This document shows, piece after piece, positions 53,196-62,228 of a stretch of DNA of 64,000 nt. Made by a program: the position numbers and the translations under genes. Under the pieces are notes generated by a model, which was not told where the DNA came from, ran no database searches, and was given only the letters and a program-made list of their open reading frames with translations. Numbering within the stretch: position 1 is the stretch's first letter; each line of letters begins with the position of its first letter. The DNA is from UBA7359 sp038142205 (GTDB taxonomy: Bacteria > Pseudomonadota > Gammaproteobacteria > Eutrophobiales > Eutrophobiaceae): assembly GCA_038142205.1 (NCBI GenBank), contig JAYQJO010000001.1:2294001-2358000 (forward strand), in the 5' to 3' direction.

Positions 53196-53795
53196 ATGAA
53201 GCCTAAAGATATAGGGAAAGCTTACGATCTAATTACCCGTTTATGGGAAAGCGATAACTTTGATAAAAATAACGGAATTCAACAACATAAGCGAGCAATA
53301 ACGTTTTCAAAAAATAAAGGCGTGGCGCTTGATGTTGGTTGTGGTTGTACAGGAAGATTTATCGACTTACTTTTGGACAAGGGCTTTGAGCCTGAAGGCT
53401 TGGATGTTTCGGATGAAATGCTTAAGCTGGCAAAAACAAAGCATCCTAATACTGCTTTTTATCATGAAGATATATGTGAATGGGTCTTGCCTAAAACTTA
53501 TGACTTCATTACTGCATGGGATAGCATCTGGCATGTTCCACTTGAACAGCAGGTTAATGTTTTAACGAAATTACTCTTAGGGCTAAATAGCGGAGGCGTG
53601 TTTATCTTTTCTTGTGGTGGTCTGGATGATGAAAACGAACATACTGATGATGCTATGGGAGAAAAAATTTATTACTCTTCATTAGGTATAAACGGTTTTC
53701 TAAAAGTTATTTCAGGTGCAGGCTGTATTTGTAGACATATGGAATATGATCAGTATCCGGAATTACATACTTATTTTATCGTGCAAAAGACTTAA
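53196..53795 (+). CDS. Class I SAM-dependent methyltransferase
   Basis: A 199-residue methyltransferase of the Methyltransf_11/25 type. Motif I is ALDVGCGCTGRFIDLLLDKG near residue 46, the acidic residue is in LDVSDEMLKLAK near 74, and DFITAWDSIWHVPLEQQ near 108 corresponds to the post-motif region. Substrate unknown. It lies after ggt and overlaps the tail of the next convergent gene by 4 bases. Confidence 0.82.
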   Translation: MKPKDIGKAYDLITRLWESDNFDKNNGIQQHKRAITFSKNKGVALDVGCGCTGRFIDLLLDKGFEPEGLDVSDEMLKLAKTKHPNTAFYHEDICEWVLPKTYDFITAWDSIWHVPLEQQVNVLTKLLLGLNSGGVFIFSCGGLDDENEHTDDAMGEKIYYSSLGINGFLKVISGAGCICRHMEYDQYPELHTYFIVQKT

Positions 53796-54226
53796 TCAAT
53801 TCCACATTGAAGTAATGCGCTCCAACGATGGCTCATACCAAATTCTTTAATTAATGTTCTTGCCAGTTTTCTAACATCAATTTCCTTTATTTGATGTTTG
53901 TCTTTCATTAATTCAATACTTTTACAGTCTGTTTTGAACTCGTCTTTAATTCTATATTTCAAGTGCGCACATTCATGATAATAAATAAATTGTCGTGCGT
54001 TTTTAGGTAATTTAAGGAAGTCGTTATCATTAATGGTTATGGTTGGGTAGCCTAAAGGCCATTGGGCGGCCGCAATTTTTTTACTGCTTATTGCTGATGT
54101 GATTTTTACTGCAACTTCTTCATCTGTATCCAGATGCTTAGCAAAACAATTTAATCGATCATTATCAGTTTCTAGTGCAAGGGAATTAAACGGCAATAAT
54201 AAAATTAATATATAAAAGTAGCGCAT
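53792..54226 (-). CDS. Small exported protein with an HExxH zinc-protease motif
   Basis: A 144-residue protein with a signal peptide (about 1-17, ending NSLALE). FIYYHECAHLKYRI near residue 85 contains HECAH, a match to the HExxH zinc motif, followed by a candidate third ligand in EFKTDCKSIE. The rest is not recognised. A periplasmic zinc peptidase or a domain derived from one is inferred. It follows mutM by one base on the same strand. Confidence 0.6.
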   Translation of the reverse strand: MRYFYILILLLPFNSLALETDNDRLNCFAKHLDTDEEVAVKITSAISSKKIAAAQWPLGYPTITINDNDFLKLPKNARQFIYYHECAHLKYRIKDEFKTDCKSIELMKDKHQIKEIDVRKLARTLIKEFGMSHRWSALLQCGID

Positions 54227-55042
54227 TTAACTTTGACAGTTTGAACAATAGAATGTTGAGCGTTGGCCAAGCCGGATCATTTTTATTTCTTTTTTACATT
54301 TCTTGCAGGGTTCGCCTTCGCGGTTATAAACATTGAGTTCCTGACTGAAATAACCCGGTTCGCCGTCGCCGTTAAGAAAGTCGCGTAATGTTGTGCCGCC
54401 TTTTGCTATAGCATCAGATAAAACATTTTTTATTTCATTTGTCAGTTTTTCATAACGTGCTTTTGAAATCTTGCCTGCTTTTTGTGTCGGTTTTATTCCT
54501 GCTCTGAATAATGCTTCACTTGCGTAGATATTGCCAACGCCGACAACAATACGGCTATCCATAATATAGGTTTTGATTGCTTGTGTGCGTTTTCTTGAGC
54601 GCTCGTAAAGATAATCCGAATTGAATTCATCTGACAAAGGTTCGGGGCCAAGATGATTAATTAATTTATGCTCTAGAGGATCGTCTTTAGTCCAATGTAT
54701 CGAACCAAATTTTCTTGGATCACGAAAACGCAATCGGTATCCGGACTCAAATACTATATCAACATGATCGTGCTTTTCGTGTGGCAGGGTGTCATTGATC
54801 ACTCTTAAACTGCCTGACATACCCAAGTGTAAAATCATGCAGCCTTTATCTGTATAAAACAGTAAATATTTTGCTCGTCGGTGTAATTTTCGAATGAGTT
54901 GATTTTTTAATGAACGTTTTAATATGGTAGGAATAGGCCAGCGCAATTGGCGCTCACGTATAATAATATCTTTGACTGTCTCGCCAACAACATAAGGTGC
55001 AATGCCTTTTTTTGTTGTTTCTACCTCGGGTAGTTCAGGCAT
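54227..55042 (-). CDS. mutM: Formamidopyrimidine-DNA glycosylase
   Basis: A 271-residue bifunctional glycosylase/AP lyase that removes 8-oxoguanine. The N-terminus MPELPEVETT supplies the catalytic Pro2 and Glu3. Lys57 is in KLHRRAKYLLFY. The helix-two-turn-helix region reads VVGVGNIYASEALF near residue 168, and the C-terminal zinc finger is CKKCKKEIKMI...FYCSNC. All key residues are present. It lies one base after the DUF4340 gene. Confidence 0.96.
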   Translation of the reverse strand: MPELPEVETTKKGIAPYVVGETVKDIIIRERQLRWPIPTILKRSLKNQLIRKLHRRAKYLLFYTDKGCMILHLGMSGSLRVINDTLPHEKHDHVDIVFESGYRLRFRDPRKFGSIHWTKDDPLEHKLINHLGPEPLSDEFNSDYLYERSRKRTQAIKTYIMDSRIVVGVGNIYASEALFRAGIKPTQKAGKISKARYEKLTNEIKNVLSDAIAKGGTTLRDFLNGDGEPGYFSQELNVYNREGEPCKKCKKEIKMIRLGQRSTFYCSNCQS

Positions 55043-55043
55043 A

Positions 55044-55931
55044 TCAATTTGGCATCGGATTTAATTCCAGACCAGGCGATTCAATTTTCTCGCTTAGTTC
55101 TGTATTTTCAATTAACAAAAGCTTGCTGGTTTCATCACTACCCATATGAAACTGAATACCCAAATCTTTTCGTCCAAGTACCAAGTGTGGTTCTTTTTCA
55201 ACGATTACATATTGAATTTGTTTGTTTTCAGTAGAATTAATTTTAATGGTCGCTGCTGCTTCAGGCTGTTTAAAAGGTTCTGCAGAGATTGCTTGTACAT
55301 TTTCCCAATTAAAAGGAATGCGTTTTAATTGTTCTGGTTTAATATCCATTAGCGTTCGCAATTGCCATTGTTCATCAATGTGTTCCAGTATGTTATCGGG
55401 ATATTCAATCGAACTTATTTTAAAGCCGTCCGGGATTAAACCCGGATCAGCAAAGAATGCCGCATTGGTCATCAGTTGCTGATAAAGAGAATCATTGGTT
55501 AGATGTATCTTATTTTGAAATAAAACATAACGCCGTTGATCAATGGCATCAGTATTACCAAATTGAAACACATGGTCATTTAACTTCATTGTGACTATAG
55601 GGTTATCAAGGCCGAGTTGTTTTAGATCAATGTCAACAGGGTTGAGTTGAGCATGCGACTCAACTTCCAGTATTCTTAACATGGCATTGATGCGTGTGTT
55701 GTTGGCACGATATTGTTGCGGAGAAGTTAAAAACCAGCCGTTATTTTTTTTATCAAACTGAAAGTTATCCAGATTTTTTCTAAAGACCTGAATTTGTTTA
55801 ATTGTGTTTTTATCAATTGTTGATAGACGTTGTAATTCTTTTTCTGTTTCTTGATCATCGCTTAAAACAAAAATGGTTAATATAACAGTGAGGCTAAGCA
55901 GGCCAAGATTAATCCAGGATCGACTTCTCAC
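55044..55931 (-). CDS. DUF4340 domain-containing protein
   Basis: A 295-residue membrane-anchored protein with an N-terminal helix (about 7-24, NLGLLSLTVILTIFVL) and a periplasmic domain that matches DUF4340 (repeat-like beta segments such as QFDKKNNGWFLTSPQQYRAN near residue 57). It is the usual third or fourth member of Gld-type ABC clusters, placed directly after the GldG-like gene with a one-base gap. Function unknown. Confidence 0.78.
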   Translation of the reverse strand: MRSRSWINLGLLSLTVILTIFVLSDDQETEKELQRLSTIDKNTIKQIQVFRKNLDNFQFDKKNNGWFLTSPQQYRANNTRINAMLRILEVESHAQLNPVDIDLKQLGLDNPIVTMKLNDHVFQFGNTDAIDQRRYVLFQNKIHLTNDSLYQQLMTNAAFFADPGLIPDGFKISSIEYPDNILEHIDEQWQLRTLMDIKPEQLKRIPFNWENVQAISAEPFKQPEAAATIKINSTENKQIQYVIVEKEPHLVLGRKDLGIQFHMGSDETSKLLLIENTELSEKIESPGLELNPMPN

Positions 55932-55932
55932 G

Positions 55933-57306
55933 TTATTGCTTTTTTCGTTGAAGTCCGGTCATGATCCCAAAAGCAATCAGACCTCCCGGCAAGAGGAATA
56001 AAAAGCCGATACCAATAATGCCGAGTATTGTTGGTGACATATTGAGTTGTGTGTCATTGGCTATCTTCGGCGGAATAGAGATAAATTCATCGTCGCTACT
56101 TAGCCAGTTAATCATGCGAGTGCCAAGTTCATTGTTACCACTGTTTGCTAAATAGGTGTTTGAAAGAAAGTCACCATCAGCAATAACAGCAATGCGTTGT
56201 TGTTTCGTGACAATTTCTTCGCCATTTTCTGTTTCAAGCTCACGTTCAATACTGAGTCCGATAATTAAAGGGCCTTGCGTATCTTCATCTTGGTTAAAAT
56301 CAACAGTGCCTTGCAGTTCTCCTGTTTCTGCCGAGGTATGATCTCCGGTTTTTAGTATTGGCCGGTTTAACCATTTGTCTGATTCCAGCATTTCTATAGC
56401 GCCTGCCTTGGGGAATAATGTCGTAAATTCAAAACCGTTAGTAACAGGGTGTGGCGCATACAAATTACCTGTTACTAAAGAAATTGTCGGATCATTAATG
56501 CCGATCAGTTGTCCGGCATAGTCAATGACTGTGCCGAGATAAAACCTTATTGCTAGTTCTTCGGCCAAAGCATCAAGACCATAAAGTGGCCCCGGTTCGT
56601 GTAGCCATAATAAGTTTCCACCATTGTTAATATAGTTTTTTATGATTTCAATTTCGCCAGGCAAGTATTCGACTCTTGGTCCAGCAATTACCAGAATACT
56701 GGTGTTATCCGGAATGGTTTGTGTTTCGGTTAAGTTAATCGGTTGTATGCGATAACCTTTGCTGGAAAGTTGTTTTACCCACTCAGTTAAATCATGGTTT
56801 GCTTCTCTAATGGCGCTGCGCTCACCATGACCTTCGACAAAAACAACCCAGCGTTCTTGATTACGTGCCAAGCGTTGTAAGGCATTGGTAAAAACCTGCT
56901 CTTGATCAGAAGTTACATGTTCGCTGCGATCTTGATAGTGAATAATAATTTCTCCATCCACTTTAATTCCAAGGTTGCGCACTTCATCCGGCACAGCATC
57001 CGGGTTTACAAAGCGCAAAGTGATGTCTTGTTTATGACGCTGGTATTTACCAACAAAGTTTTTAATAGAGTCACGCAATAAAGAGTTTTCGCGAGCATAA
57101 GAGGTGATTTCAATCAGATCTGGCATGGCTGCCAGTAATTCTTGACTTGCATCTGATAAAGTATGCTTGCCACTGGCTGTCCAGTCATATTCGACGGCAT
57201 ATTTTTGACTGAGCCATGCTAGTAGTCCTGTAACAACAGTTAACAGGACAAACATAACAATGCTGTTTAAACGGGAATGGAAACGTGTTTTTTCAGTAAC
57301 TAGCAT
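55933..57306 (-). CDS. GldG-like ABC transporter accessory protein
   Basis: A 457-residue protein of the ABC_transp_aux/GldG family. It has a membrane helix near the N-terminus (SIVMFVLLTVVTGLLAWLS) and a large extracytoplasmic domain including DASQELLAAMPDLIEITSY, WVVFVEGHGERSA and LLWLHEPGPLYGLDALAEEL. A second helix lies close to the C-terminus (ILGIIGIGFLFLLPGGLIAF). I start it at ATG 57306, after the permease stop; ATG 57333 would overlap the permease by 23 bases. Works with the adjacent ATPase and permease; cargo unknown. Confidence 0.82.
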   Translation of the reverse strand: MLVTEKTRFHSRLNSIVMFVLLTVVTGLLAWLSQKYAVEYDWTASGKHTLSDASQELLAAMPDLIEITSYARENSLLRDSIKNFVGKYQRHKQDITLRFVNPDAVPDEVRNLGIKVDGEIIIHYQDRSEHVTSDQEQVFTNALQRLARNQERWVVFVEGHGERSAIREANHDLTEWVKQLSSKGYRIQPINLTETQTIPDNTSILVIAGPRVEYLPGEIEIIKNYINNGGNLLWLHEPGPLYGLDALAEELAIRFYLGTVIDYAGQLIGINDPTISLVTGNLYAPHPVTNGFEFTTLFPKAGAIEMLESDKWLNRPILKTGDHTSAETGELQGTVDFNQDEDTQGPLIIGLSIERELETENGEEIVTKQQRIAVIADGDFLSNTYLANSGNNELGTRMINWLSSDDEFISIPPKIANDTQLNMSPTILGIIGIGFLFLLPGGLIAFGIMTGLQRKKQ

Positions 57307-57310
57307 GTTT

Positions 57311-58053
57311 TCACCCGTGAGTCCTTTCTGCATCTAAACGCCAAATGCTTAATAAGATAAAAAAAGAACTGATAAGCACATAGAACAACACATCAGTTGA
57401 ATTAAACACGCCGTTAAGTAAATTGTTGTAATGTTTCAGTAAAGATAAATAGGAAAATACCGCTGCGGTTGCTTCTGATGAGTTTGCGCCAGCAATATTA
57501 ATAATCCATAACAGGAACAAAACACCAAAGGTACTGATTGCAGCTGTTGAAGCCTGTTTCGTAATAGAAGATATAAATAAACCTATTGCTGCAAATGATG
57601 AGGTTAATAAGAATAAACCGATTAGGCCAGAAGCAATTTGGCCAAGATCGAGTTGTGTGCCGAATAATAACGATGCCGGCATTAATGTAATCATTAATAA
57701 GATGATGCTATAAAATACAGATATGCCAACATATTTGCCGAGTACTAATTGCGTAATGCTAACAGGTGAAGAATATAATAATTTTATTGTACCGAGGCGA
57801 CGGCTTCAGTGATTAAGCGCATGGTCAATAATGGGGATACCATTAAAATAACAACGCCCGATATTTGATACATACCTGAAACAACAACTTCAGTCAGTCC
57901 TGTGCCAGCTGCTGCTGGTTGCATGTATTGCGATAACAATAGATAAAAGAAAATAGCGACAAGAAACTGTACTGTTGCCAAAATAATCCATGCTAATGGC
58001 GACTTGGACATGCGGCGCAATTCATTCGAGGCAATTAAAATAATGTTATTCAT
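57311..58053 (-). pseudogene. GldF-like ABC permease, broken by a frameshift
   Basis: Two reading frames together make one ABC-2 type permease of about 247 residues. The first frame starts at ATG 58053 (IASNELRRMSKSPLAWI), runs through LLTMRLITE and ends wrongly at 57784-57786. Shifting frame near 57803 continues RRLGTIKLLYSSPVSITQLV, the normal continuation (compare RSGTI.LL...PVS in relatives), through to THG and the stop at 57311. One base is missing in or near GAAGCCGTCGCC (complement of 57796-57807). It could be a real mutation or a sequencing error. Without it the transporter lacks its permease. Confidence 0.85.
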
Positions 58054-59020
58054 TATCTGCCTCTTCCGTTTCTGATATTTGTGCTTGTTCGTAACCGATT
58101 TGTGTAAGCTTCATAAATATTGTTTCAAGTGATGCATCACTCGGGTTCAGTTTATATAAGCCCCATTTTTCAGTTGATGCTTTTTCAACTATTGCATCGG
58201 TAGCATCAGCATCGTTAGTAAAATTGATACGTATTAAATCGTTATGGCTACTTTCTGCTGAAGCAACGCCTTCAATACTGAGTATCTCTTCCATTGTTGG
58301 TGGTGTGCGTAATGCGATCTCAATATGATCAACTTTTTCAGAATTGTTTTGCAGTTCTTGCATTGATTGATCAAGAACAATATTGCCCTGATTAATAATC
58401 AAAACTCTGTCACATAAGCTTTGTACTTCAGAAAGTATATGAGTGGAAAGTATGACGCTGTGATCTTCGGCGAGCTCCAGCATCAATTCTCTGATTTCGC
58501 TAATCTGGATAGGATCAAGCCCTGAAGTGGGTTCATCAAGAATAATAACCGACGGAGAATGAATAATAGCCTGCGCGATACCAACTCGTTGTTTATAGCC
58601 TTTAGACAGGTTTTGAATTAATCGTTTACCTGAGTTTTCCAGCCCACAACGTCGTTTACTTATATCAACGGCTTCATTAATCGCGTTCTTCTTAATGCCA
58701 CGAAGTTTCCCTGCATAAGTTAAAAACTCATCAACAGTCAGATCATCATATAACGGTGGTTGTTCAGGCAAGAAGCCAATATGTTCTTTAGCTTGCTGAG
58801 GAGATTCGTTGATATCGTGGCCGGCAATGCTGACAGAACCGTGATTAGCGGCAAGCACGCCACAGATAATTTGCATCGTGGTTGATTTGCCTGCTCCGTT
58901 GGGACCGAGAAAACCAAGAATTTCTCCACGGTGAACGTTGAAACTGACATTTTCTATGGCATGTTGCTGGCCATAAGAGCGAGATAGTTCTTTTGCAGAT
59001 ATGAGAATTTCGTTTTCCAT
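58046..59020 (-). CDS. ABC transporter ATP-binding protein (GldA-like)
   Basis: A 324-residue ATPase. Walker A is LGFLGPNGAGKSTTMQII near residue 37, the Q-loop is GFLPEQPPLYDDLTVDEF near 84, the signature is NLSKGYKQRVGIAQAI near 142 and Walker B is VIILDEPTSGLDPIQ near 160, followed by STHILSEVQ. The C-terminal 90 residues form the regulatory domain usual in ABC-2 ATPases. It overlaps the permease start by 8 bases. In Flavobacteria the homologous GldAFG system supports gliding; in proteobacteria its role is undefined. Confidence 0.88.
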   Translation of the reverse strand: MENEILISAKELSRSYGQQHAIENVSFNVHRGEILGFLGPNGAGKSTTMQIICGVLAANHGSVSIAGHDINESPQQAKEHIGFLPEQPPLYDDLTVDEFLTYAGKLRGIKKNAINEAVDISKRRCGLENSGKRLIQNLSKGYKQRVGIAQAIIHSPSVIILDEPTSGLDPIQISEIRELMLELAEDHSVILSTHILSEVQSLCDRVLIINQGNIVLDQSMQELQNNSEKVDHIEIALRTPPTMEEILSIEGVASAESSHNDLIRINFTNDADATDAIVEKASTEKWGLYKLNPSDASLETIFMKLTQIGYEQAQISETEEADNE

Positions 59021-59235
59021 TGCGCGCTTATTATTCTTATTACTTCATAACTTGCAAGTTTCTTTCAATAATACTGAAGCCAATAGTGTGACAGAGTTAT
59101 TGCCAGAAAGTCATTATGAATATGAGGAGCGAAAGGATAACGGTTTTTTATGAAAATATGATGAAGTGATAGTTTTGTTGCAGGTCGTCTTTCAGCACTT
59201 CCTGTGCATCAAGACATACTCGCATCTTGCGGGCA

Positions 59236-59265
59236 AAAAAATAGCACCTTTCGGTGCTATTTTTT
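59236..59265 (-). terminator. rho-independent terminator of rpmBG
   Basis: A 13-bp perfect stem (59236-59248 with 59253-59265; core TAGCACC / GGTGCTA extended by A/T pairs) closes a 4-base loop. It lies 18 bases after the rpmG stop. The A-rich arm becomes a U-run in the minus-strand transcript, and the opposite arm does the same on the plus strand, so it could work both ways. Confidence 0.85.
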
Positions 59266-59283
59266 CAGTTTATCCGTTTAGAA

Positions 59284-59439
59284 TTACTTAATTTTTGCTT
59301 CTTTATAAATTACATGCTTGCGGGCAACAGGATCGTATTTTTTAATCTCCATTTTTTCCGGCATGGTACGTTTGTTCTTGGTCGTTGTATAAAAATGACC
59401 ATTTCCTTCTGATGAGACGAGTTTAATTTTATCACGCAT
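59284..59439 (-). CDS. rpmG: 50S ribosomal protein L33
   Basis: A 51-residue basic protein from ATG 59439 to TAA 59284. It reads MRDKIKLVSSEGNGHFYTTT, then KNKRTMPEKMEIKKYDPVAR, and ends HVIYKEAKIK: a full-length L33. The N-terminal zinc cysteines found in some L33 forms are absent, as in the common zinc-independent type. It lies 11 bases after rpmB. Confidence 0.96.
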   Translation of the reverse strand: MRDKIKLVSSEGNGHFYTTTKNKRTMPEKMEIKKYDPVARKHVIYKEAKIK

Positions 59440-59450
59440 AGTCTTATACC

Positions 59451-59687
59451 TTAGCTTGCTTTGTTACGAGCTTTAATGTCAGCAAGAACACTTTCGATGC
59501 CATTTTTATCGATAATACGTAAGCCTTTTTTGCTTATGCGTAATCGAACCCAGCGATTTTCGCTCTCAACCCAAAAACGTCTGGATTGCAAATTTGGGGT
59601 GAAACGGCGTTTCGTTTTGTTATTTGCGTGGGATACGTTATTCCCAACCATTGGGCGTTTACCTGTTACTTCACATACCTGAGACAT
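59451..59687 (-). CDS. rpmB: 50S ribosomal protein L28
   Basis: A 78-residue ribosomal protein with the standard opening MSQVCEVTGKRPMVGNNVSH and the block RRFWVESENRWVRLRISKKG. Length and charge match L28. It precedes rpmG in the conserved rpmB-rpmG pair, with radC upstream on the same strand as in many gammaproteobacteria. Confidence 0.96.
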   Translation of the reverse strand: MSQVCEVTGKRPMVGNNVSHANNKTKRRFTPNLQSRRFWVESENRWVRLRISKKGLRIIDKNGIESVLADIKARNKAS

Positions 59688-59773
59688 AGTTCTTCTCGTC
59701 GTTCATAATAAAAAAGAGCGCGGATTGTACATGCATTAAAGCGTAGATCCAAGTATTTCGCTAACAAATCTGC

Positions 59774-60448
59774 TTATATTAGGCCCCGTTCGGCCAGCGA
59801 AATGGCTTCGGCACTGCCAATAACCAGATGGTCCAGTACCCTGACATCGACTAATTTCAGTGCTTTTTTCAATTCCAGTGTCAAATTAATATCTGATTGG
59901 CTCGGTTCTGCCACGCCAGAGGGGTGATTATGCGAGAAAATGACTGCCGCAGCATTATGTTTCAACGCTGCCTGTACCACTTCGCGGGCATGAACCTGTG
60001 CGCTATCAATCGTTCCGCGGAAAAGTTCGTCAAAACTGATTAGTCGATGACGATTATCCAGATAAAGACAGGCAAAAACCTCATAAGGGTAGGCACGAAG
60101 CTTCATCGTGAGGAACTCCCGAGTTTGTCTGGGATTAGTAAAAGCGTCACCAAGCTCAAGTCCTGATTGTATATAGCGTTTTCCGAGCTCAATCGCTGCC
60201 TGTATTTGAGCATACTTGACCATGCCGAGGCCTTTAGTTTGGCAAAATTGTTTTTGATCGCTATCGATGAGTTGTCTGAGCCCCTGATATTTATCCAGCA
60301 TTTCACGTGCTAAATCCAGTGCCGAGACACCTTTACTGCCGGTTCTTAGAAAAATCGCTAATATTTCAGCATCGGATAGTGCGGCTGGTCCTTTTTCCAG
60401 TAGCTTTTCTCGAGGGCGTTCCTGCGTTGGCCATTGATTTATAGGCAT
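59774..60448 (-). CDS. radC: RadC family protein (JAMM/MPN domain)
   Basis: A 224-residue protein with an N-terminal helix-hairpin-helix region (EKLLEKGPAALSDAEILAI) and a C-terminal JAB1/MPN metalloprotease-like domain carrying the HxHxxxxxxxxD-type motif in IFSHNHPSGVAEPSQSD near residue 175. Despite the name a DNA repair role is not established. I start at ATG 60448, since AAGGAG lies 8 bases upstream, rather than at ATG 60469. Divergent from coaBC. Confidence 0.93.
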   Translation of the reverse strand: MPINQWPTQERPREKLLEKGPAALSDAEILAIFLRTGSKGVSALDLAREMLDKYQGLRQLIDSDQKQFCQTKGLGMVKYAQIQAAIELGKRYIQSGLELGDAFTNPRQTREFLTMKLRAYPYEVFACLYLDNRHRLISFDELFRGTIDSAQVHAREVVQAALKHNAAAVIFSHNHPSGVAEPSQSDINLTLELKKALKLVDVRVLDHLVIGSAEAISLAERGLI

Positions 60449-60544
60449 CGTAACACTCCTTGTTATCATTTGTTTTTAATGTATGTAAGTACATGCTTAA
60501 TATGTACGTTACTTGTGATAATAATAAGGTAAAATCAAAAATAT

Positions 60545-61759
60545 ATGTATCAGTTAACAGGAAAACGAATTTTATTAGGCGTGACGGGAGGTATTGCCGC
60601 TTATAAAGCTGCAGTATTACTGCGCTTGTTGCGCAATCAGGGTGCGGATGTTCGTGTGGTAATGACGAAAGCGGCTTGTGAATTTGTCACGCCACTGACT
60701 TTTCAGGCTTTATCGGGAAAACCTGTTCATACAGAATTACTTGATATGGAAGCCGAAGCAGCAATGGGACATATTGAACTGGCTAGATGGGCTGATTTGG
60801 TCCTGGTTGCGCCGGCCAGCGCGAATTTTATCGCTCGCTTTGCGAATGGTTTTGCTGATGATTTATTAAGTACGTTATGTCTGGCGACAAATGCGCCTGT
60901 TTTATTAACGCCAGCTATGAATCAACAGATGTGGTTAAATTCAGCTACGCAGGAAAATCTGGAAAAAGTAAAAAACAGAGGTGTTGGTATTCTAGGGCCT
61001 GTCGAAGGCGAGCAGGCTTGTGGTGAAAATGGTCCTGGTCGAATGCTCGAAGCAGAAGAAATTGCATTAATGACAGCAAAGTCATTTGAAACTAATATTT
61101 TATCTGGTTCAAGAGTATTGGTTACTGCTGGGCCGACGCGAGAAGCCATCGATCCGGTTCGTTATATTAGTAATCGCAGTTCCGGCAAAATGGGTTATGC
61201 TGTAGCAGTTGCGGCGATTGAAGCTGGCGCTGATGTATCGCTTGTTTCCGGGCCCGTTAATATATCTGAGCCGGAAAGAGTTAGTGTTACTAGAGTGATG
61301 TCTGCTGTAGAAATGCATAATGAAGTTATGAAGCAGATAAGTGATATCGATATTTTTATTTCTGCTGCTGCAGTTGCTGATTACAGCCTGGAAAATATTG
61401 CAGATCAGAAAATAAAAAAATCGGCAGACTCACTTCAATTGAAGCTTAAGAAAAACCCCGATATTTTGGCAGCGGTTAGTGCGTTAGAAAGTGCGCCTTT
61501 TTCAGTAGGCTTTGCAGCGGAAACAGAAAACATTGAAACTAATGCGCAAACTAAATTACAGTCTAAAAAGCTGGATATGATCGCAGCAAATCAGGTAGGA
61601 GAAAGTCAGGGCTTTGATGTTGATACAAATGCGTTGACTATTTATTGGAAAACTGGAAAAAAACATTTTGAATCTGCGCCAAAGTCACGTTTGGCGAGAA
61701 ATTTAATCAGTCTTATAGCAAGCCAATATAATGAAAAAAATACAAATAAAGCTCATTGA
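60545..61759 (+). CDS. coaBC: Bifunctional phosphopantothenoylcysteine decarboxylase/synthetase
   Basis: A 404-residue CoA biosynthesis enzyme. The N-terminal CoaC flavoprotein domain has ILLGVTGGIAAYKAAVLLR, APASANFIARFANGFADDL near residue 92 and PAMNQQMW near 120. The C-terminal CoaB domain begins VLVTAGPTREAIDPVRYISN near 195 and has ADYSLENIADQKIKK near 280. It joins cysteine to phosphopantothenate and decarboxylates the product. It overlaps dut by 29 bases, the widespread radC / coaBC-dut arrangement. Confidence 0.96.
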   Translation: MYQLTGKRILLGVTGGIAAYKAAVLLRLLRNQGADVRVVMTKAACEFVTPLTFQALSGKPVHTELLDMEAEAAMGHIELARWADLVLVAPASANFIARFANGFADDLLSTLCLATNAPVLLTPAMNQQMWLNSATQENLEKVKNRGVGILGPVEGEQACGENGPGRMLEAEEIALMTAKSFETNILSGSRVLVTAGPTREAIDPVRYISNRSSGKMGYAVAVAAIEAGADVSLVSGPVNISEPERVSVTRVMSAVEMHNEVMKQISDIDIFISAAAVADYSLENIADQKIKKSADSLQLKLKKNPDILAAVSALESAPFSVGFAAETENIETNAQTKLQSKKLDMIAANQVGESQGFDVDTNALTIYWKTGKKHFESAPKSRLARNLISLIASQYNEKNTNKAH

Positions 61760-62228
61760 TGAGCGTTTAGGCAAGGAATTCCCATTGCCTGAATATGCAA
61801 CTGAAGGTTCTGCTGGCCTGGATTTATGTGCATGTCTCGACAGCACAATAGTTGTTAAAGCAGGCGAAACAACATTAATACCTACGGGTTTTGCCATGCA
61901 TATCGATGATAGTGCTTATGCTGCAATGTTATTACCGCGTTCTGGCCTGGGGCATAAACACGGTATCGTGCTTGGAAATTTAACCGGTTTAATCGATTCG
62001 GATTATCAAGGACAAGTTTTTGTCTCTTGTTGGAATAGAAGTGATGACTCTTTCACTATAAATCCGGGTGACAGGATTGCACAAATGGTTATTGTGCCAG
62101 TTGTACAAGCAAGTTTTGAATTTGTAGATACATTTACTGAGACAAATAGAGGTGCAGGCGGCTTTGGTCATACTGGCGTGTCTAAGGAGAAGGTATCTAT
62201 TAGCACCGGGGGAAATGTGAATGGTTGA
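61731..62228 (+). CDS. dut: dUTP diphosphatase
   Basis: A 165-residue trimeric dUTPase that removes dUTP and supplies dUMP. Motifs in order: EGSAGLDLCACLD (1), LPRSGLGHKHG (2), GNLTGLIDSDYQGQV (3), RIAQMVIVPV (4) and the C-terminal NRGAGGFGHTGV (5), which closes over the active site. About 14 residues beyond motif 5 are unusual but harmless. Starts inside the end of coaBC and overlaps the next gene by 8 bases. Confidence 0.96.
   Translation: MKKIQIKLIDERLGKEFPLPEYATEGSAGLDLCACLDSTIVVKAGETTLIPTGFAMHIDDSAYAAMLLPRSGLGHKHGIVLGNLTGLIDSDYQGQVFVSCWNRSDDSFTINPGDRIAQMVIVPVVQASFEFVDTFTETNRGAGGFGHTGVSKEKVSISTGGNVNG

Noticed and set aside
59001..59153. Plus-strand 50-residue ORF starting MRISFSIARLLFLLLH
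   Set aside because: It begins inside the opposite-strand ABC ATPase gene, has no ribosome site and no recognisable family; probably chance.
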